A stretch of DNA of 64,000 nt, from positions 120,842-184,841 of the forward strand of contig CBDCZP010000004.1 in the NCBI GenBank assembly GCA_965224605.1, read 5' to 3'. The DNA is from HyVt-477 sp965224605 (lineage in GTDB: Bacteria; Pseudomonadota; Gammaproteobacteria; Thiotrichales; Thiotrichaceae). Both the position numbers and the translations under genes were made by a program. The notes beneath the pieces were generated by a model, which was not told the DNA's origin, ran no database searches, and saw only the letters and a program-made list of their open reading frames with translations. Shown one piece after another: positions 1-9,220 of the stretch (its first letter is position 1; each line of letters opens with the position of its first letter).

Positions 1-165
1 CAAGATGTGCATTGATAATCATATATGGGCATTGCTTAATTCCATTCCGTACAGAGAAAATTAGTGTTCTTTCAAGCATGAATATAGCTTTTTTTTTCAA
101 GATTTCAATACCAAGCTATTAAAAAATCATCATTGATTACCTTACATTCTGCTAGGATTACTCCC

Positions 166-999
166 ATGAAAAATGTATTAGTGACAGGTTGTTCAAGCGG
201 CATCGGTTGTTGTGTTGCCAAAGGACTTAAGGAAAGAGGTTATAAAGTTTTTGCAACGGCACGCAAAGATGAAGACATTCAGCGTTTGGAAACGGAAGGC
301 TTGACCGTGATAGCGCTGGATTATGCGGATGCTGAAAGTGTTGATGATTGTGCCAACGAGTTAATTCTTAGAACCAATAATGAAATCTATGCTGTCTTTC
401 ATAACGGCGCTTATGGACAACCGGGTGCCGTTGAAGATTTAACCAGAGCAGTGCTTGAAGAACAGTTTGCCAGTAATGTGTTTGGCTGGATTCAGTTGAC
501 CAATCGTTTAATACCGTTTATGCGACAGGTTAATGAAGGGCGAATTATTTTTAATAGTTCAGTACTAGGCTTGGTTTCGCTGCCTTATCGTGGCGCTTAT
601 AATGCCAGCAAATATGCCATAGAAGGTTTTGCCGATACACTTAGGCTAGAGCTGGCAAGTACGGATATTAAAGTCTCATTGATTGAGCCGGGGCCGGTAG
701 AAAGTAAATTTCGGGAAAACAGCTTGATTAAGCTCAAAGAAAACATTCAAATCGAAAGTAGTTTTCATCGTGATAAATATCGAGCGGTACTAAAACGTTT
801 GGAGATTATAGGTCCGGCTGTCCCTTTCACCTTGCCACCTGAAGCGGTATTGAAAAAAGTGGAACATGCTTTAGCAAGCAACGCACCTAAAGCACATTAT
901 TATGTAACATTTCCAACTTATTTATTTGGCTATCTGAAACGGATATTGCCTGCAAAATGGCTGGATAAAGTCATGTTGCAAGTTGGTGGAAATGAATAA
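166..999 (+). CDS. SDR family NAD(P)-dependent oxidoreductase
   Basis: This is a classical short-chain dehydrogenase/reductase, a cytoplasmic NAD(P)(H)-dependent oxidoreductase whose substrate cannot be read from sequence. The N-terminus carries the Rossmann motif TGCSSGIG. A NSS motif and the catalytic YNASK (YxxxK) follow near the middle, then the PGPV loop typical of the family. I chose the ATG at 166 because AGGA lies 8 bases upstream; a TTG at 133 would add 11 residues. At 277 residues the length is normal. The C-terminal part (a hydrophobic YLFGYLKRILP stretch) suggests a membrane-associated SDR acting on a lipid or sterol-like substrate, but that is inference. It stands alone on the + strand. 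Confidence 0.9.
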   Translation: MKNVLVTGCSSGIGCCVAKGLKERGYKVFATARKDEDIQRLETEGLTVIALDYADAESVDDCANELILRTNNEIYAVFHNGAYGQPGAVEDLTRAVLEEQFASNVFGWIQLTNRLIPFMRQVNEGRIIFNSSVLGLVSLPYRGAYNASKYAIEGFADTLRLELASTDIKVSLIEPGPVESKFRENSLIKLKENIQIESSFHRDKYRAVLKRLEIIGPAVPFTLPPEAVLKKVEHALASNAPKAHYYVTFPTYLFGYLKRILPAKWLDKVMLQVGGNE

Positions 1000-1018
1000 T
1001 CAGTGTAGTGGTAAGTTA

Positions 1019-1209
1019 AGGGTACCTCTATTAATTAGAATTTTCGTTCGAGTACAAGGCGGATGAATTTTGATAACTGCAGTGTATAAGAATACATGAG
1101 GATCGCACGACTGCATGGATGCAGAAGGTAGGGCAATGGCAGGAGCAACTTGCCGAGAAATTTATCCAACGCCGTAATCGGGCGAAAAGGCAATTACAAG
1201 AGGTGCCCT
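1019..1209. repeat. MITE-like element 1 (IS5-type ends)
   Basis: A 191-bp element with terminal inverted repeats. The left end AGGGTACCTCTATTAATT matches the reverse complement of the right end AATTACAAGAGGTGCCCT. The interior shares about 60 bases, around ACATGAGGATCG, with the elements at 31323 and 32946. The termini match those of the full IS5-family element at 51345. It has no coding capacity. TTAA is present at both ends, but a clean target duplication is not certain. Confidence 0.75.
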
Positions 1210-1267
1210 TAAGTAAGCTCTGAGCCGCATGTGTTAGGTTAGTGTAGGAGTATCTACCATGCCCCAT

Positions 1268-1306
1268 TACGCAATGCCACAACGCAATACCACTACGCAA
1301 TACCAC
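1268..1306. repeat. 13-bp tandem repeat, 3 copies
   Basis: Three consecutive copies of a 13-base unit (TACGCAATACCAC with one or two changes) lie in the leader of the response regulator gene, about 70 bases upstream of its start. No function is evident. Confidence 0.7.
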
Positions 1307-1377
1307 AAAGCATCCGAAGGTGAGTGGCATACGTTCAAGTATTCAGAATATAAAACCAGCCTTGAGGCACAGCCGTT

Positions 1378-2124
1378 ATGTCACATATCATTGTTATTGA
1401 AGATGATCGCTCTATCGCTGAAATGCTCCAGTTTCATATGCGCGAGCAGGGCTATGAAGTGACTCATTTTGCTGATGGGGAACAGGCTCGTCAGTATCTA
1501 TTAAAAGAATCATACCATCTGGTGATATTGGATATTATGTTGCCGGGCTGTAACGGGCTGGATATATGCAAGCAACTGCGTCATGAAAAGCCAGAGACAC
1601 CCATACTGATGCTCACATCACTTTCAGGTGAAGCCGATCGGGTAATAGGGCTTGAGCTAGGCGCTGATGATTATCTCACTAAACCGTTTAGTATGCGTGA
1701 ATGTGTTGCTAGAGTTAAGGCGCTACTACGTCGTGCGCAAGTGACACAACCTGATCAGGATAAGAGGGCGGAGATAGAACAACTAAGTACAGAAGAATTA
1801 ACCCTTGATGCTGGAAGCCGTACCGTGATTTTGGAAGAAAAATCGTTAGAGCTGACTGCCAGAGAGTTTGATTTATTGTTTTATTTGCTGAAAAACAAAG
1901 GTCGGGTGTTCTCACGAAATCAATTGCTGGATGCCGTTTGGGGCTATAGTCATGATGGTTATGAGCATACCGTTAACACCCATATTAACCGTCTGCGAAA
2001 TAAACTAAAGCGTCAAAAAGACAAACCCGATTTTATTCAAACGGTGTGGGGAGTGGGCTATAAGTTTATTGATGAGAATGCTTTGCCAGTCAATGTTGAT
2101 GAAGAAGCGGGAGGAAAAAAATGA
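1378..2124 (+). CDS. OmpR/PhoB-type response regulator
   Basis: DNA-binding response regulator of a two-component system. The receiver domain (residues about 3-115) has the acidic pair D9/D10, the phospho-acceptor D52 in LVILDIMLPG, T80 and K102 in LTKPF. A winged-helix DNA-binding domain (about 137-235) ends in the usual VWGVGYKF strand. The 248-residue length is typical. The stop overlaps the kinase start by four bases (ATGA), so the two are co-translated. The start is the ATG at 1378, with only a weak GAGG upstream. The target genes and signal are unknown, and a WalR/PhoB-like subgroup cannot be separated by eye. Confidence 0.93.
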   Translation: MSHIIVIEDDRSIAEMLQFHMREQGYEVTHFADGEQARQYLLKESYHLVILDIMLPGCNGLDICKQLRHEKPETPILMLTSLSGEADRVIGLELGADDYLTKPFSMRECVARVKALLRRAQVTQPDQDKRAEIEQLSTEELTLDAGSRTVILEEKSLELTAREFDLLFYLLKNKGRVFSRNQLLDAVWGYSHDGYEHTVNTHINRLRNKLKRQKDKPDFIQTVWGVGYKFIDENALPVNVDEEAGGKK

Positions 2125-3629
2125 TTCAAAGCCTTTATAGACGTTTAGCACTCATTCTACTGTTTATGTTTATTATTCTCGGAACTATTTTGTTTTGGCT
2201 TTACGAGAGTTCTAATCAGGCTTTACAGCGAGAAACCTCGCAAAAAATTCATTTACACCTCGCTGAATATTTAGTTCAGGAAATTAAACTATTCGATGAT
2301 GGGGAGCTTGATCATGACAGTGTGAAAGAAGCCTTTAGCAAAGTCATGCGGCTGGATCCGGGTACTGAATTATACGTCATTGATGAAGCAGGTCACGTGA
2401 TGGCTTATGATGCGCCTCCTGAGAAAATAATACACAAGACCATCAGCCTCTCTCCCATAAAAAAATTCATAAAAAATAAAGATATATTGCCTATTTTGGG
2501 AGATGATCCGCGCTCCGATAAACAGAAAATATTTTCAGCGGCACCTATTTATGATGAAGATAACAATATGCTGTCCTATCTGTATATTATTATCAAAGGC
2601 GAGGCTTATGATGATGTCACTATGGCATTACAATCGAATAAAACCTGGTGGACTAGCCTTGGGATGATGGGTGCTGCAATGGTTTTTTTATTGCTAACGG
2701 CTTTGCTTTTATTCAATAAACTGACCCAGCCATTAGTCCGGCTAAGTAGGGAGGTTGCCAGCTTTGAAAAATCAAACTTTACGGTGTTACCTGAAGGGGC
2801 TAACCCATTTCTATCTTCTGAAAATAATTCCCATGACGAATTTCAGCATTTGCAACAATCCTTCTATCGCATGGCGCAGCACATCATTGATCAGTTGGGC
2901 TACTTAAAAAAGCATGATGATCTTCGCAGTGAATTTTTGGCGCATGTTTCACATGATTTGCGTACACCGTTGGCGGGTGTTCGCGCCTATTTGGAAACAT
3001 TGCAACTGAAAGGTGAAGACCTCAGCGAGGAAGCCAGACAGGATTTTCTTAATAAAGCGTTGGTGACTAATAACCGCCTTAGCAAGATGATTGATGAACT
3101 TTTTGAATTGGCTCGATTGGAATACGGTGAAGTTGAAGTCAATCCAGAAATTATTCAACTGTCCGATTTGCTGAGTGACATGTATGCCGCATTAAGCAAC
3201 TTGGCGGCAGAAAAAAATATAAAGCTACAGGTCAATATGGAACGCAATGATTTAACCGTGAGTGCTGATGTCGCACGCCTAGACAGGATTTTACAAAACC
3301 TTGTTGCCAATGCGATTCAGTATACACCTGTCAATGGTCAGGTGACGGTAGATGTTAAGCAGTTTACGCATAGACATAGTCAGCAGAAACAAGGTCAATC
3401 CATAAAAATATCCGTAAAGGATACCGGGCAGGGTATCGCAGAAGAAGATTTGCCCTATATCTTTGAACCGTACTTCCGTTCAAAATCTGGACGGCGAGTG
3501 AATCAGGAAGGGAAAGGTCTGGGGTTGGCGATTACAGCCGGTTTGTTGGAATTACATGGCAGTAAATTAATCGTAGAAAGCCATTTGAATCAAGGTTCTG
3601 AGTTTAGCTTTGTGCTTGATACTGAGTAG
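2121..3629 (+). CDS. Sensor histidine kinase
   Basis: Membrane-bound sensor kinase paired with the upstream regulator. TM1 spans about residues 10-28. A roughly 140-residue periplasmic sensor segment follows, then TM2 at about 180-198 and a HAMP linker. The HisKA domain has phospho-accepting H278 in HVSHDLRTPL. The HATPase domain carries the N box (NLVANAIQYTP), the G1 box DTGQGIAEED, an F box (IFEPYFR) and the G2 box GKGLGLAI. All catalytic motifs are intact, so it should be functional. The periplasmic domain gives no clue to the ligand. The next feature downstream is a tRNA gene. Confidence 0.93.
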   Translation: MIQSLYRRLALILLFMFIILGTILFWLYESSNQALQRETSQKIHLHLAEYLVQEIKLFDDGELDHDSVKEAFSKVMRLDPGTELYVIDEAGHVMAYDAPPEKIIHKTISLSPIKKFIKNKDILPILGDDPRSDKQKIFSAAPIYDEDNNMLSYLYIIIKGEAYDDVTMALQSNKTWWTSLGMMGAAMVFLLLTALLLFNKLTQPLVRLSREVASFEKSNFTVLPEGANPFLSSENNSHDEFQHLQQSFYRMAQHIIDQLGYLKKHDDLRSEFLAHVSHDLRTPLAGVRAYLETLQLKGEDLSEEARQDFLNKALVTNNRLSKMIDELFELARLEYGEVEVNPEIIQLSDLLSDMYAALSNLAAEKNIKLQVNMERNDLTVSADVARLDRILQNLVANAIQYTPVNGQVTVDVKQFTHRHSQQKQGQSIKISVKDTGQGIAEEDLPYIFEPYFRSKSGRRVNQEGKGLGLAITAGLLELHGSKLIVESHLNQGSEFSFVLDTE

Positions 3630-3707
3630 CAAGCTAAGGGGAGGCGTAGGTGGGAGAATCTTAGTAAATAATAATGAGTTTGTTCATAAATAGGTAATAT
3701 TTTATGC

Positions 3708-3736
3708 TTGACATGATATGAGTGTTAAAGCAAAAT
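3708..3736 (+). promoter_or_regulatory. Sigma-70-like promoter of tRNA-Ala
   Basis: A perfect -35 hexamer TTGACA (3708-3713) is followed after 17 bases by CAAAAT (3731-3736). A GC-rich discriminator (GCGCGTC) comes next, which is typical of stringently controlled stable-RNA promoters. The mature tRNA begins 16 bases after the -10 box. Confidence 0.6.
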
Positions 3737-3752
3737 GCGCGTCTCTTGGCTC

Positions 3753-3828
3753 GGGGCCATAGCTCAGCTGGGAGAGCGCTACAGTGGCACTGTAGAGGTC
3801 GGCGGTTCGATCCCGCCTGGCTCCACCA
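3753..3828 (+). tRNA. tRNA-Ala (GGC anticodon)
   Basis: A 76-base cloverleaf. The acceptor arms GGGGCCA/TGGCTCC pair with one G-U. The anticodon stem CTACA/TGTAG has loop GTGGCAC, giving anticodon GGC. The T-arm contains GGTTCGATCC, and CCA is encoded. It reads GCC/GCU alanine codons. Confidence 0.97.
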
Positions 3829-3871
3829 GGCCATACGCTCTTCAAAAGAGAGTTTTGGTTAGAGGAAAATT

Positions 3872-4072
3872 ATGGCTCTGTTAGGACGTATCATACTTTA
3901 TATAGGTTTGGTCATAACGGTAGTTTCGCTAGTACTTGGATTCGGTTTTATGTTTAATGACCAAGACAAGTTAGCGAAGTTTTTTTTGATGGCAATTCCC
4001 TTTGGATTTGTTATCCTGTTCGTGGGTGTATCGACAGTGGTTTTGTTTGCACCTAGAGAGAGTCAAGAGTAG
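3872..4072 (+). CDS. Small two-helix membrane protein
   Basis: A 66-residue hydrophobic protein that I do not recognise. Two transmembrane helices are clear: about residues 5-27, and 38-60 (PFGFVILFVGVSTVVLF). A short charged loop (NDQDKLAK) joins them and the tail is acidic. A good ribosome-binding site (AGAGGAAAA) lies just upstream of the ATG, which supports real translation. It lies between tRNA-Ala and tRNA-Glu genes. The function is unknown; it is probably a small inner-membrane protein. Confidence 0.7.
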   Translation: MALLGRIILYIGLVITVVSLVLGFGFMFNDQDKLAKFFLMAIPFGFVILFVGVSTVVLFAPRESQE

Positions 4073-4080
4073 CTAGTCAG

Positions 4081-4128
4081 TGATGTAATATTACCTAGCT
4101 AAAGTGATGTAATATTACCTAGCTAAAG
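4081..4128. repeat. 24-bp perfect tandem duplication
   Basis: A 24-base unit beginning TGATGTAATATTACC is repeated twice without change between the small membrane protein gene and the first tRNA-Glu. It is probably a slippage product. Confidence 0.85.
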
Positions 4129-4169
4129 TAGTATTAAAAATTAATGCAGTATAGTGAAGTAAAGTCAGC

Positions 4170-4244
4170 GTCCCCATCGTCTAGCGGTTAGGACATTGCC
4201 CTTTCACGGCAGTAACCGGGGTTCAAGTCCCCGTGGGGACGCCA
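4170..4244 (+). tRNA. tRNA-Glu (TTC anticodon), copy 1
   Basis: A 75-base cloverleaf with acceptor arm GTCCCCA/TGGGGAC, anticodon loop CTTTCAC (anticodon TTC) and encoded CCA. Its 3' end and the first bases after it match the island-distal repeat at 13387 for 17 bases. Confidence 0.97.
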
Positions 4245-4349
4245 TTTTACACTCATTGTGCGATTAATTTTTTAAACCTTCAATATGCAAGATTCCCATT
4301 TTTCAATCTATTTATTTACGTATTGATCAATCTAGTCCAATTTAATATA

Positions 4350-4425
4350 GTCCCCATCGTCTAGTGGCCTAGGACACTGCCCTTTCACGGCGGCAACCGG
4401 GGTTCGAACCCCCGTGGGGACGCCA
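4350..4425 (+). tRNA. tRNA-Glu (TTC anticodon), copy 2, island site
   Basis: A 76-base tRNA-Glu almost identical to copy 1. It differs in the D-loop (GTGGCCTAG) and T-arm. Its 3' end is the left border of the integrated island; the last 14 bases recur at 13387-13400. The gene remains intact after integration, as expected for tRNA-targeting tyrosine integrases. Confidence 0.97.
4412..4425. other. attL core of the tRNA-Glu island
   Basis: The 14-base sequence CCGTGGGGACGCCA at the tRNA 3' end is repeated in direct orientation at the far side of the integrase gene. This pair brackets the island of about 9 kb. Confidence 0.75.
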
Positions 4426-4482
4426 CTTAATTAGTATATCTTGTTGATTATGTGGGGTTTTAATCATAACCCTGTTGACTTG

Positions 4483-4549
4483 ATACCGTAACTTATACCG
4501 CATATTGATTTTGATGACAGAAAATATCAATGACTTACACGGTATAAAC
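4483..4549. repeat. Integrase arm-site-like module, left
   Basis: An 18-base sequence ATACCGTAACTTATACCG (4483-4500) plus ACGGTATAAAC (4539-4549). The same two pieces in the same order occur at 13260-13305 next to the integrase start. Such paired repeats at both ends of an island fit arm-type or excisionase binding sites. Nothing else is seen in the 4426-4723 gap. Confidence 0.6.
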
Positions 4550-4723
4550 TTAACCCTCTATCATTCGCAAAACAGATTGATAATTGATAGTCATTCGATA
4601 ATTAGTTAGGTTAGAAATCGATTCAACCACTTGGTCAGAATCCCATTCACATCAATTTAGCTGGGCTAGACAAATAAACACCTCCAATGAACCTTCTAGT
4701 GCTTTGGTGAAAAAGGATTGAAG

Positions 4724-5311
4724 TCACACAAGATTTTCCTCACTTGTCTTCTCAACAGCTCTAGGCGCTCTCAATCTTCCCAACTCCTGAAATATAGGCT
4801 CCAGTTGAGATTGAGGGTTCTTAAACCAATCAGTTGACCAGATACGTCGTATTGTCCAACCTAGGTTCTCCAGTATTTCCTGTCTTAACCGATCTCTATC
4901 CCTCGTTGATTTAGCCGAGTGATAACTTGCACCATCACATTCAATGCCCATCAAGAATCGACCTGGCATACCGGGGTCTTTCACTGCGATATCAAGAAAG
5001 TATCCTGTGACTCCTAACTGTGGCTCACACTCATAACCCCTTTGCGCCAATGCATCCATTACGGCTATTTCAAAATCACTGTCCACTGGCTTACCTGTGT
5101 GTTCATAGTGTTGAACAATACCTGTTTCACAGTAAGATAAAAATGCCTTGAGTGCGACAACACCTCGTGAACTATTTTCACTTGTTTTTATATGCCCGGA
5201 TGTCATAGAAGAGAATATATGCATACGCATTTTTGAACGAGTAAACAATACATTTAACCGTCGCCATCCTACATCTGAATTAATCGGACCAAATCGCTGA
5301 TGCATTGCCAT
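4724..5311 (-). pseudogene. Disrupted helicase: C-terminal Vsr-like nuclease part
   Basis: The C-terminal fragment of a large defence-type helicase, separated from its central part by a frameshift at about 5300. It opens with the last helicase motif (VGWRRLNVLFTRSK, the motif VI region). The rest is a Vsr/MTES_1575-like endonuclease fold: an acidic residue in DSDFEIAVMDAL, then FLDIAVKDP and GIECDGASYH as the likely catalytic strand, and RRIWSTDWF near the end. The overlapping reading frames at 5269-5311 show that a single-base indel, not a natural gene end, separates the pieces. It was probably originally fused to the fragments at 5269 and 9218. Confidence 0.8.
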
Positions 5312-8131
5312 TGCACTGTTTCTGGTCCATATGTCATAGATATAATAATCACATCACGTTCATCACCCTGAACATTCTCAAGATTCTTTATAAACAATGG
5401 CTCTTCATGCCCTTGATTCTGTTCATATGCTTTTTGAAACATTACATTGTCTTTTAATTCTGCTTGAATCTTTAAGTCTATTTCCTCACTCTGCACCGCG
5501 TTCATAGCGACTATCCCTACAGACTCCTCTGGGTGACTTATGAGTTGTTTCACTAGGTCATCAACGATAGCTAGTGCTTCTTTTGTGTTTGTCCTTTTAA
5601 GAAAACAACCATCGGCAACTTGACTATAGCGTACACCAAATTGCTTACTATCTCGTAGGGGTGAAGGGAATAGAATGAGGTTGTTGTCATAAAAGCTATA
5701 GTTTGAGAATGCGATTAGAGACTCATGGCGCGAACGATAATGCCAACGTAAGCGACGTGTTTTAAACATAGGTAATACTGAATCTAGAATACTCTCAGAT
5801 TCTTCAAGCCCTACCATGTCGTCATTATCATCGTTATTCAATACTTTTTGGAAGAATGATGTTGGTGGCAACTGTTTAGGATCACCCACTACCACTAGGC
5901 TATCACCTCTAGCAATAGCACCTAATGCATCTTCAGGGCGAATTTGTGAGGCTTCATCCATCACCACAAGGTCAAAGTTAAACTGGCCTGCTTCCAGATA
6001 TTGCGCAACGGACATGGGACTCATCATAAAGCATGGTTTCAATGCTTGGATTGATGTACCAGCACGTTTTAGCAATGAACGCACTGCAACTCTTGGACGT
6101 TTTAAACCCAAGTTATGCTCGATTAAACCAATCTCTGTATAGTCACCCACTCGTCCACTACTAACACCAGCAGGAACCTCAACACGAGAAGCTTTATAAG
6201 CAACTAACTGTTGTTGGAGTTTCATCAGTTTTTTATCATATTCCTGAAACTTCTTACGATGTACCATTTGTTCCATACCACTGAAAGATGCAATGGTTGG
6301 ATGCTCTGCAAAAATCTCTTCGGCTAACTGATGATAAGTACAGAGCTGAACCACATCCTGTAATTGCTCAGCCGTTATCGAATCAGACTCAAGCCCATTA
6401 ATAATATTCTCCAAACCTTCAGCAGAAAGCTTATTGCGAAGACGAACATAATCTAACCAAGTGTATAACCAGTCTGGTTTACCCAGTGCTTCTGTATTTT
6501 TAACGATAAGTGTATCAACACGCCCCTCAGATGATTCCATCCATTCACCTACATCAACTTGTCCAGTCTCCACAAAGGTTTGCTGTGCAACTGTACATGA
6601 TTGCACATATTGATTAATTTCAGCGAAAGTACTTACCAACTCCTGATAGCGTTCTTTACTAGGGTTACTAGCAAGACTCGTGAGTAATGCGCTATCTTTT
6701 GCAAGTACCCTGCTAATCACAAGTGAGTTAACCGCAGCATCAAAATGAGGTTTAGACACTTCACTAGGAAGAATAGACAAAGGAAGCACATCACTTAACT
6801 CACTGGTAATAGAAGAGCTTAGCCATTCCTCAGTCATCTTTTGCTGGTCAGCAAGCATTGTTCGAATAGTGCTGATCCTGTCTAGTGAAAAAGTGTTTTC
6901 TTTGATAATAGGCTCTATAGAGTCAAGCGGTTCATCTATTGCCTGTGATAACGCCTGTAGTGAGGGCTGTAGTTTAGACTCTTTATCTTGCAGTACAGTA
7001 AAGCCATTACATTGACCCATATAACTATTTGTTTTTTGTATTACCTGATCAATACGTTGGCTTAACTGCTGTCTTGAACTATCTTGAATACTCATCGCAA
7101 TATTTCTATCAAGTGTTAATAACGCATTTCCAATACCAACACGCTCACCGAAGCCTAAACCATATTCTTTACGTACCTTTTTATACCAATCCCGTAATTT
7201 AGAAACCTGAGAAATAGGAGTTTCCACACCCTTATATAAGTCCTGTAAAGCATCGTCTTGTTTATTCAATGAGTCCATATCATCAACACCTTCAGCGTAT
7301 TGAACCAACTCAGGAATTAATGAGAATAAATGTTTAGTATTGGGTTTGGGAATGGACGATAGACTAAGCACCGCATTTCGAGTATCTCGCCAAGCTGATG
7401 AGAACCATTTAAACAATCCTGCATTACTAAGTGTGCTTTCGTATTCTCTAAGCGTGTCCGTATCAGGTAGACGATGTAAGTGAATATGATCGTGCAAGTT
7501 TTTATGCAAAGGGGTTAATGCACCCAATTGACGTGTCATCTTCTCTAATAAGGGATCTAGATCAGGATTGTCATACAACTCATTTCGATATCTCCATAAA
7601 TTCTCAGGGAGTTCATCTATTAAACGAATCAATATTTTATATTCAGTAAAGCCTTGAAGTGTAGGCGTAAAGCAACAAGATAGATCGGCAGGTATGTTAG
7701 GTACAATATGTTCAAATTCAGTATTAACTTTTTCCAAGACATCCTGAGTGTCGTTAATTGAATTCTTTAACAGTGCAATTTCTTCGAGTGTTTTATTAGT
7801 ATTAATTCCAAGCTTATTAAACGCACTAGTCACTTTATCCAGCTTTTCGATGCTGCTAGTCTCCAAAACAACATCTTGATAAATCATTGGAGCAATCGTC
7901 TTATGATTATTATGAATATCTCTATAATGCGTTAACCACAGCTCCATCTCTTCTATATGATCAACGAGATACTCAAACTTTGGAAAAATCTCACCCCCTT
8001 TTAATTCAGGTAAAGATTGAATGTGAGTAATAACTTCATTGATTTGATCAAGTGATACATCTTCAATGCCAAGTTGTAACTGATTATTAGTGTTTTGGAA
8101 TTGCTTGTTTAATGTTTCTAGATGATTCGGG
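5269..8131 (-). pseudogene. Disrupted helicase: central SF1 helicase part
   Basis: The central section of the same gene. The frame is open from the IS30 border at 8131, and its first ATG is at 7947. It holds a long, mostly helical insert rich in Q, L and S, then the Walker B/DEAx box (LVVMDEASQIRPEDA) and motif III (VVVGDPKQLPP). These are followed by the motif IV/V region WHYRSRHESLIAFSN and NVQGDERDVIIISMTYGPE, near which the frame breaks. The motifs are those of superfamily 1 helicases (UvrD/Dna2/Upf1-like). With the N-terminal piece it would form one DUF4011-helicase-nuclease protein of roughly 1,700 residues. Confidence 0.85.
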
Positions 8132-9220
8132 TGAATTCAACTTCTAAGTGCAACAGTCTTAGTCTTGAAAAAGACTTCGTAAGGTGTTCTGTACTTTAAA
8201 CATTTCCTTGGGCGGTGATTAAGTTTATCAACTGCCTCTTGAATAAGACTATCATCTATCACATGAAAGTTGCAGCCTTTAGGGAAATATCTCCTCAATA
8301 ATCCGTTGGTATTTTCATTCAATCCTCTTTGCCAAGGTGAATAAGGATCAGCAAAATAGACACGACTTTTGGTCGCTTTTTCGAGCAGTTTGAAATAGGC
8401 AAACTCACTACCATTATCAACCGTAAATGTTTTTATTAGTTCTGGATCTATGCCTTTAAATGCATCAATAGTGCTATTCATAAAGTTCTCTGAACCTTTG
8501 TTTTCAAGTTTTCCAACCACTAAAAAACGGCTCTTTCTCTCTACATGGGTTGCAAGCCCACCTAGTGATTTTCCACCTTCTACTGTGTCACTTTCCCAGT
8601 CTCCAAAACGCTTTTTATCACCCACTATTTTGGGTCTTTTATCTATCGACACTCTGTCTTTTATTTTGCTCTTCTTCCCACTACGACGCTGTTTACGTCG
8701 CTTTTTGTGATGCCTCACCAGATTCTTGTAATGCACCCCTCCCTGTCGTGCATCAAGATACAGCCACTGATAAATAGTTTCTGGACTCGCTCGCATTTTC
8801 TCACTTCTGTATTCACGCTTTAAGCGACCCGAAATAATCTCAGGTGAGAGTCCTTTTCCTACACTATTGATGACAACATCTAATAGGGGTTTATGAGATA
8901 GTCTCTTGGCTGTTCGGACAATTGACTTCCGTTCTTTGGCATAGTTATTGGCGCTTTTATACCAATAGACTCCATTACTTTCTTTGTTCCTGTTTATCTC
9001 TCTACTGACCGTACTGGCGGATCTATCTATTGAATCTGCTATGTCTCTGATCGTGTGATTTCGAAGGGATAAGTAATATATACAATAGCGTTCATTTGAG
9101 CTTAAATGGGTGTAAGACATCGTAGGTTCCTGACTTTTAAATTGTGGTAATTTAAAGTTATCAGATTCTTGCGATGTCTTCTTTATTTAGTCTAAGTGTT
9201 GCACTTGGTGTTGGAACTCA
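8132..9220 (-). mobile_element. IS30-family element, copy A (1,089 bp)
   Basis: A complete element with imperfect terminal inverted repeats of about 25 bases (TGAATTCAACTTCTAAGTGC at one end, TGAGTTCCAACACCAAGTGC at the other). It is flanked by GG on both sides, consistent with a 2-bp target duplication. It interrupts the large helicase gene. Copy B at 60169 has the same length, the same ends and the same transposase apart from one residue. Confidence 0.93.
8137..9120 (-). CDS. IS30-family transposase
   Basis: A 327-residue DDE transposase. The N-terminal helix-turn-helix (about residues 4-45) begins YTHLSSNERYCIYYL and contains IRDIADSIDRSASTVSREI. The integrase-like catalytic core has D in FGDWESDTVEG, D in TVDNGSEFA and E in GLNENTNGLLRRYFP, all characteristic of IS30. 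The reading frame is full length and intact, so the element could be active. It differs from copy B only at one position (KMRASP versus KIRASP). Confidence 0.96.
   Translation of the reverse strand: MSYTHLSSNERYCIYYLSLRNHTIRDIADSIDRSASTVSREINRNKESNGVYWYKSANNYAKERKSIVRTAKRLSHKPLLDVVINSVGKGLSPEIISGRLKREYRSEKMRASPETIYQWLYLDARQGGVHYKNLVRHHKKRRKQRRSGKKSKIKDRVSIDKRPKIVGDKKRFGDWESDTVEGGKSLGGLATHVERKSRFLVVGKLENKGSENFMNSTIDAFKGIDPELIKTFTVDNGSEFAYFKLLEKATKSRVYFADPYSPWQRGLNENTNGLLRRYFPKGCNFHVIDDSLIQEAVDKLNHRPRKCLKYRTPYEVFFKTKTVALRS

Noticed and set aside
1259..1462. 67-codon frame running into the response regulator start
   Set aside because: It overlaps the real gene in another frame and its N-terminus is just the 13-bp tandem repeat.
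8450..8777. Antisense open frames inside IS30 copy A (and the same in copy B at 60612-60939)
   Set aside because: They mirror the transposase gene on the opposite strand, have no family resemblance and occur identically in both copies.
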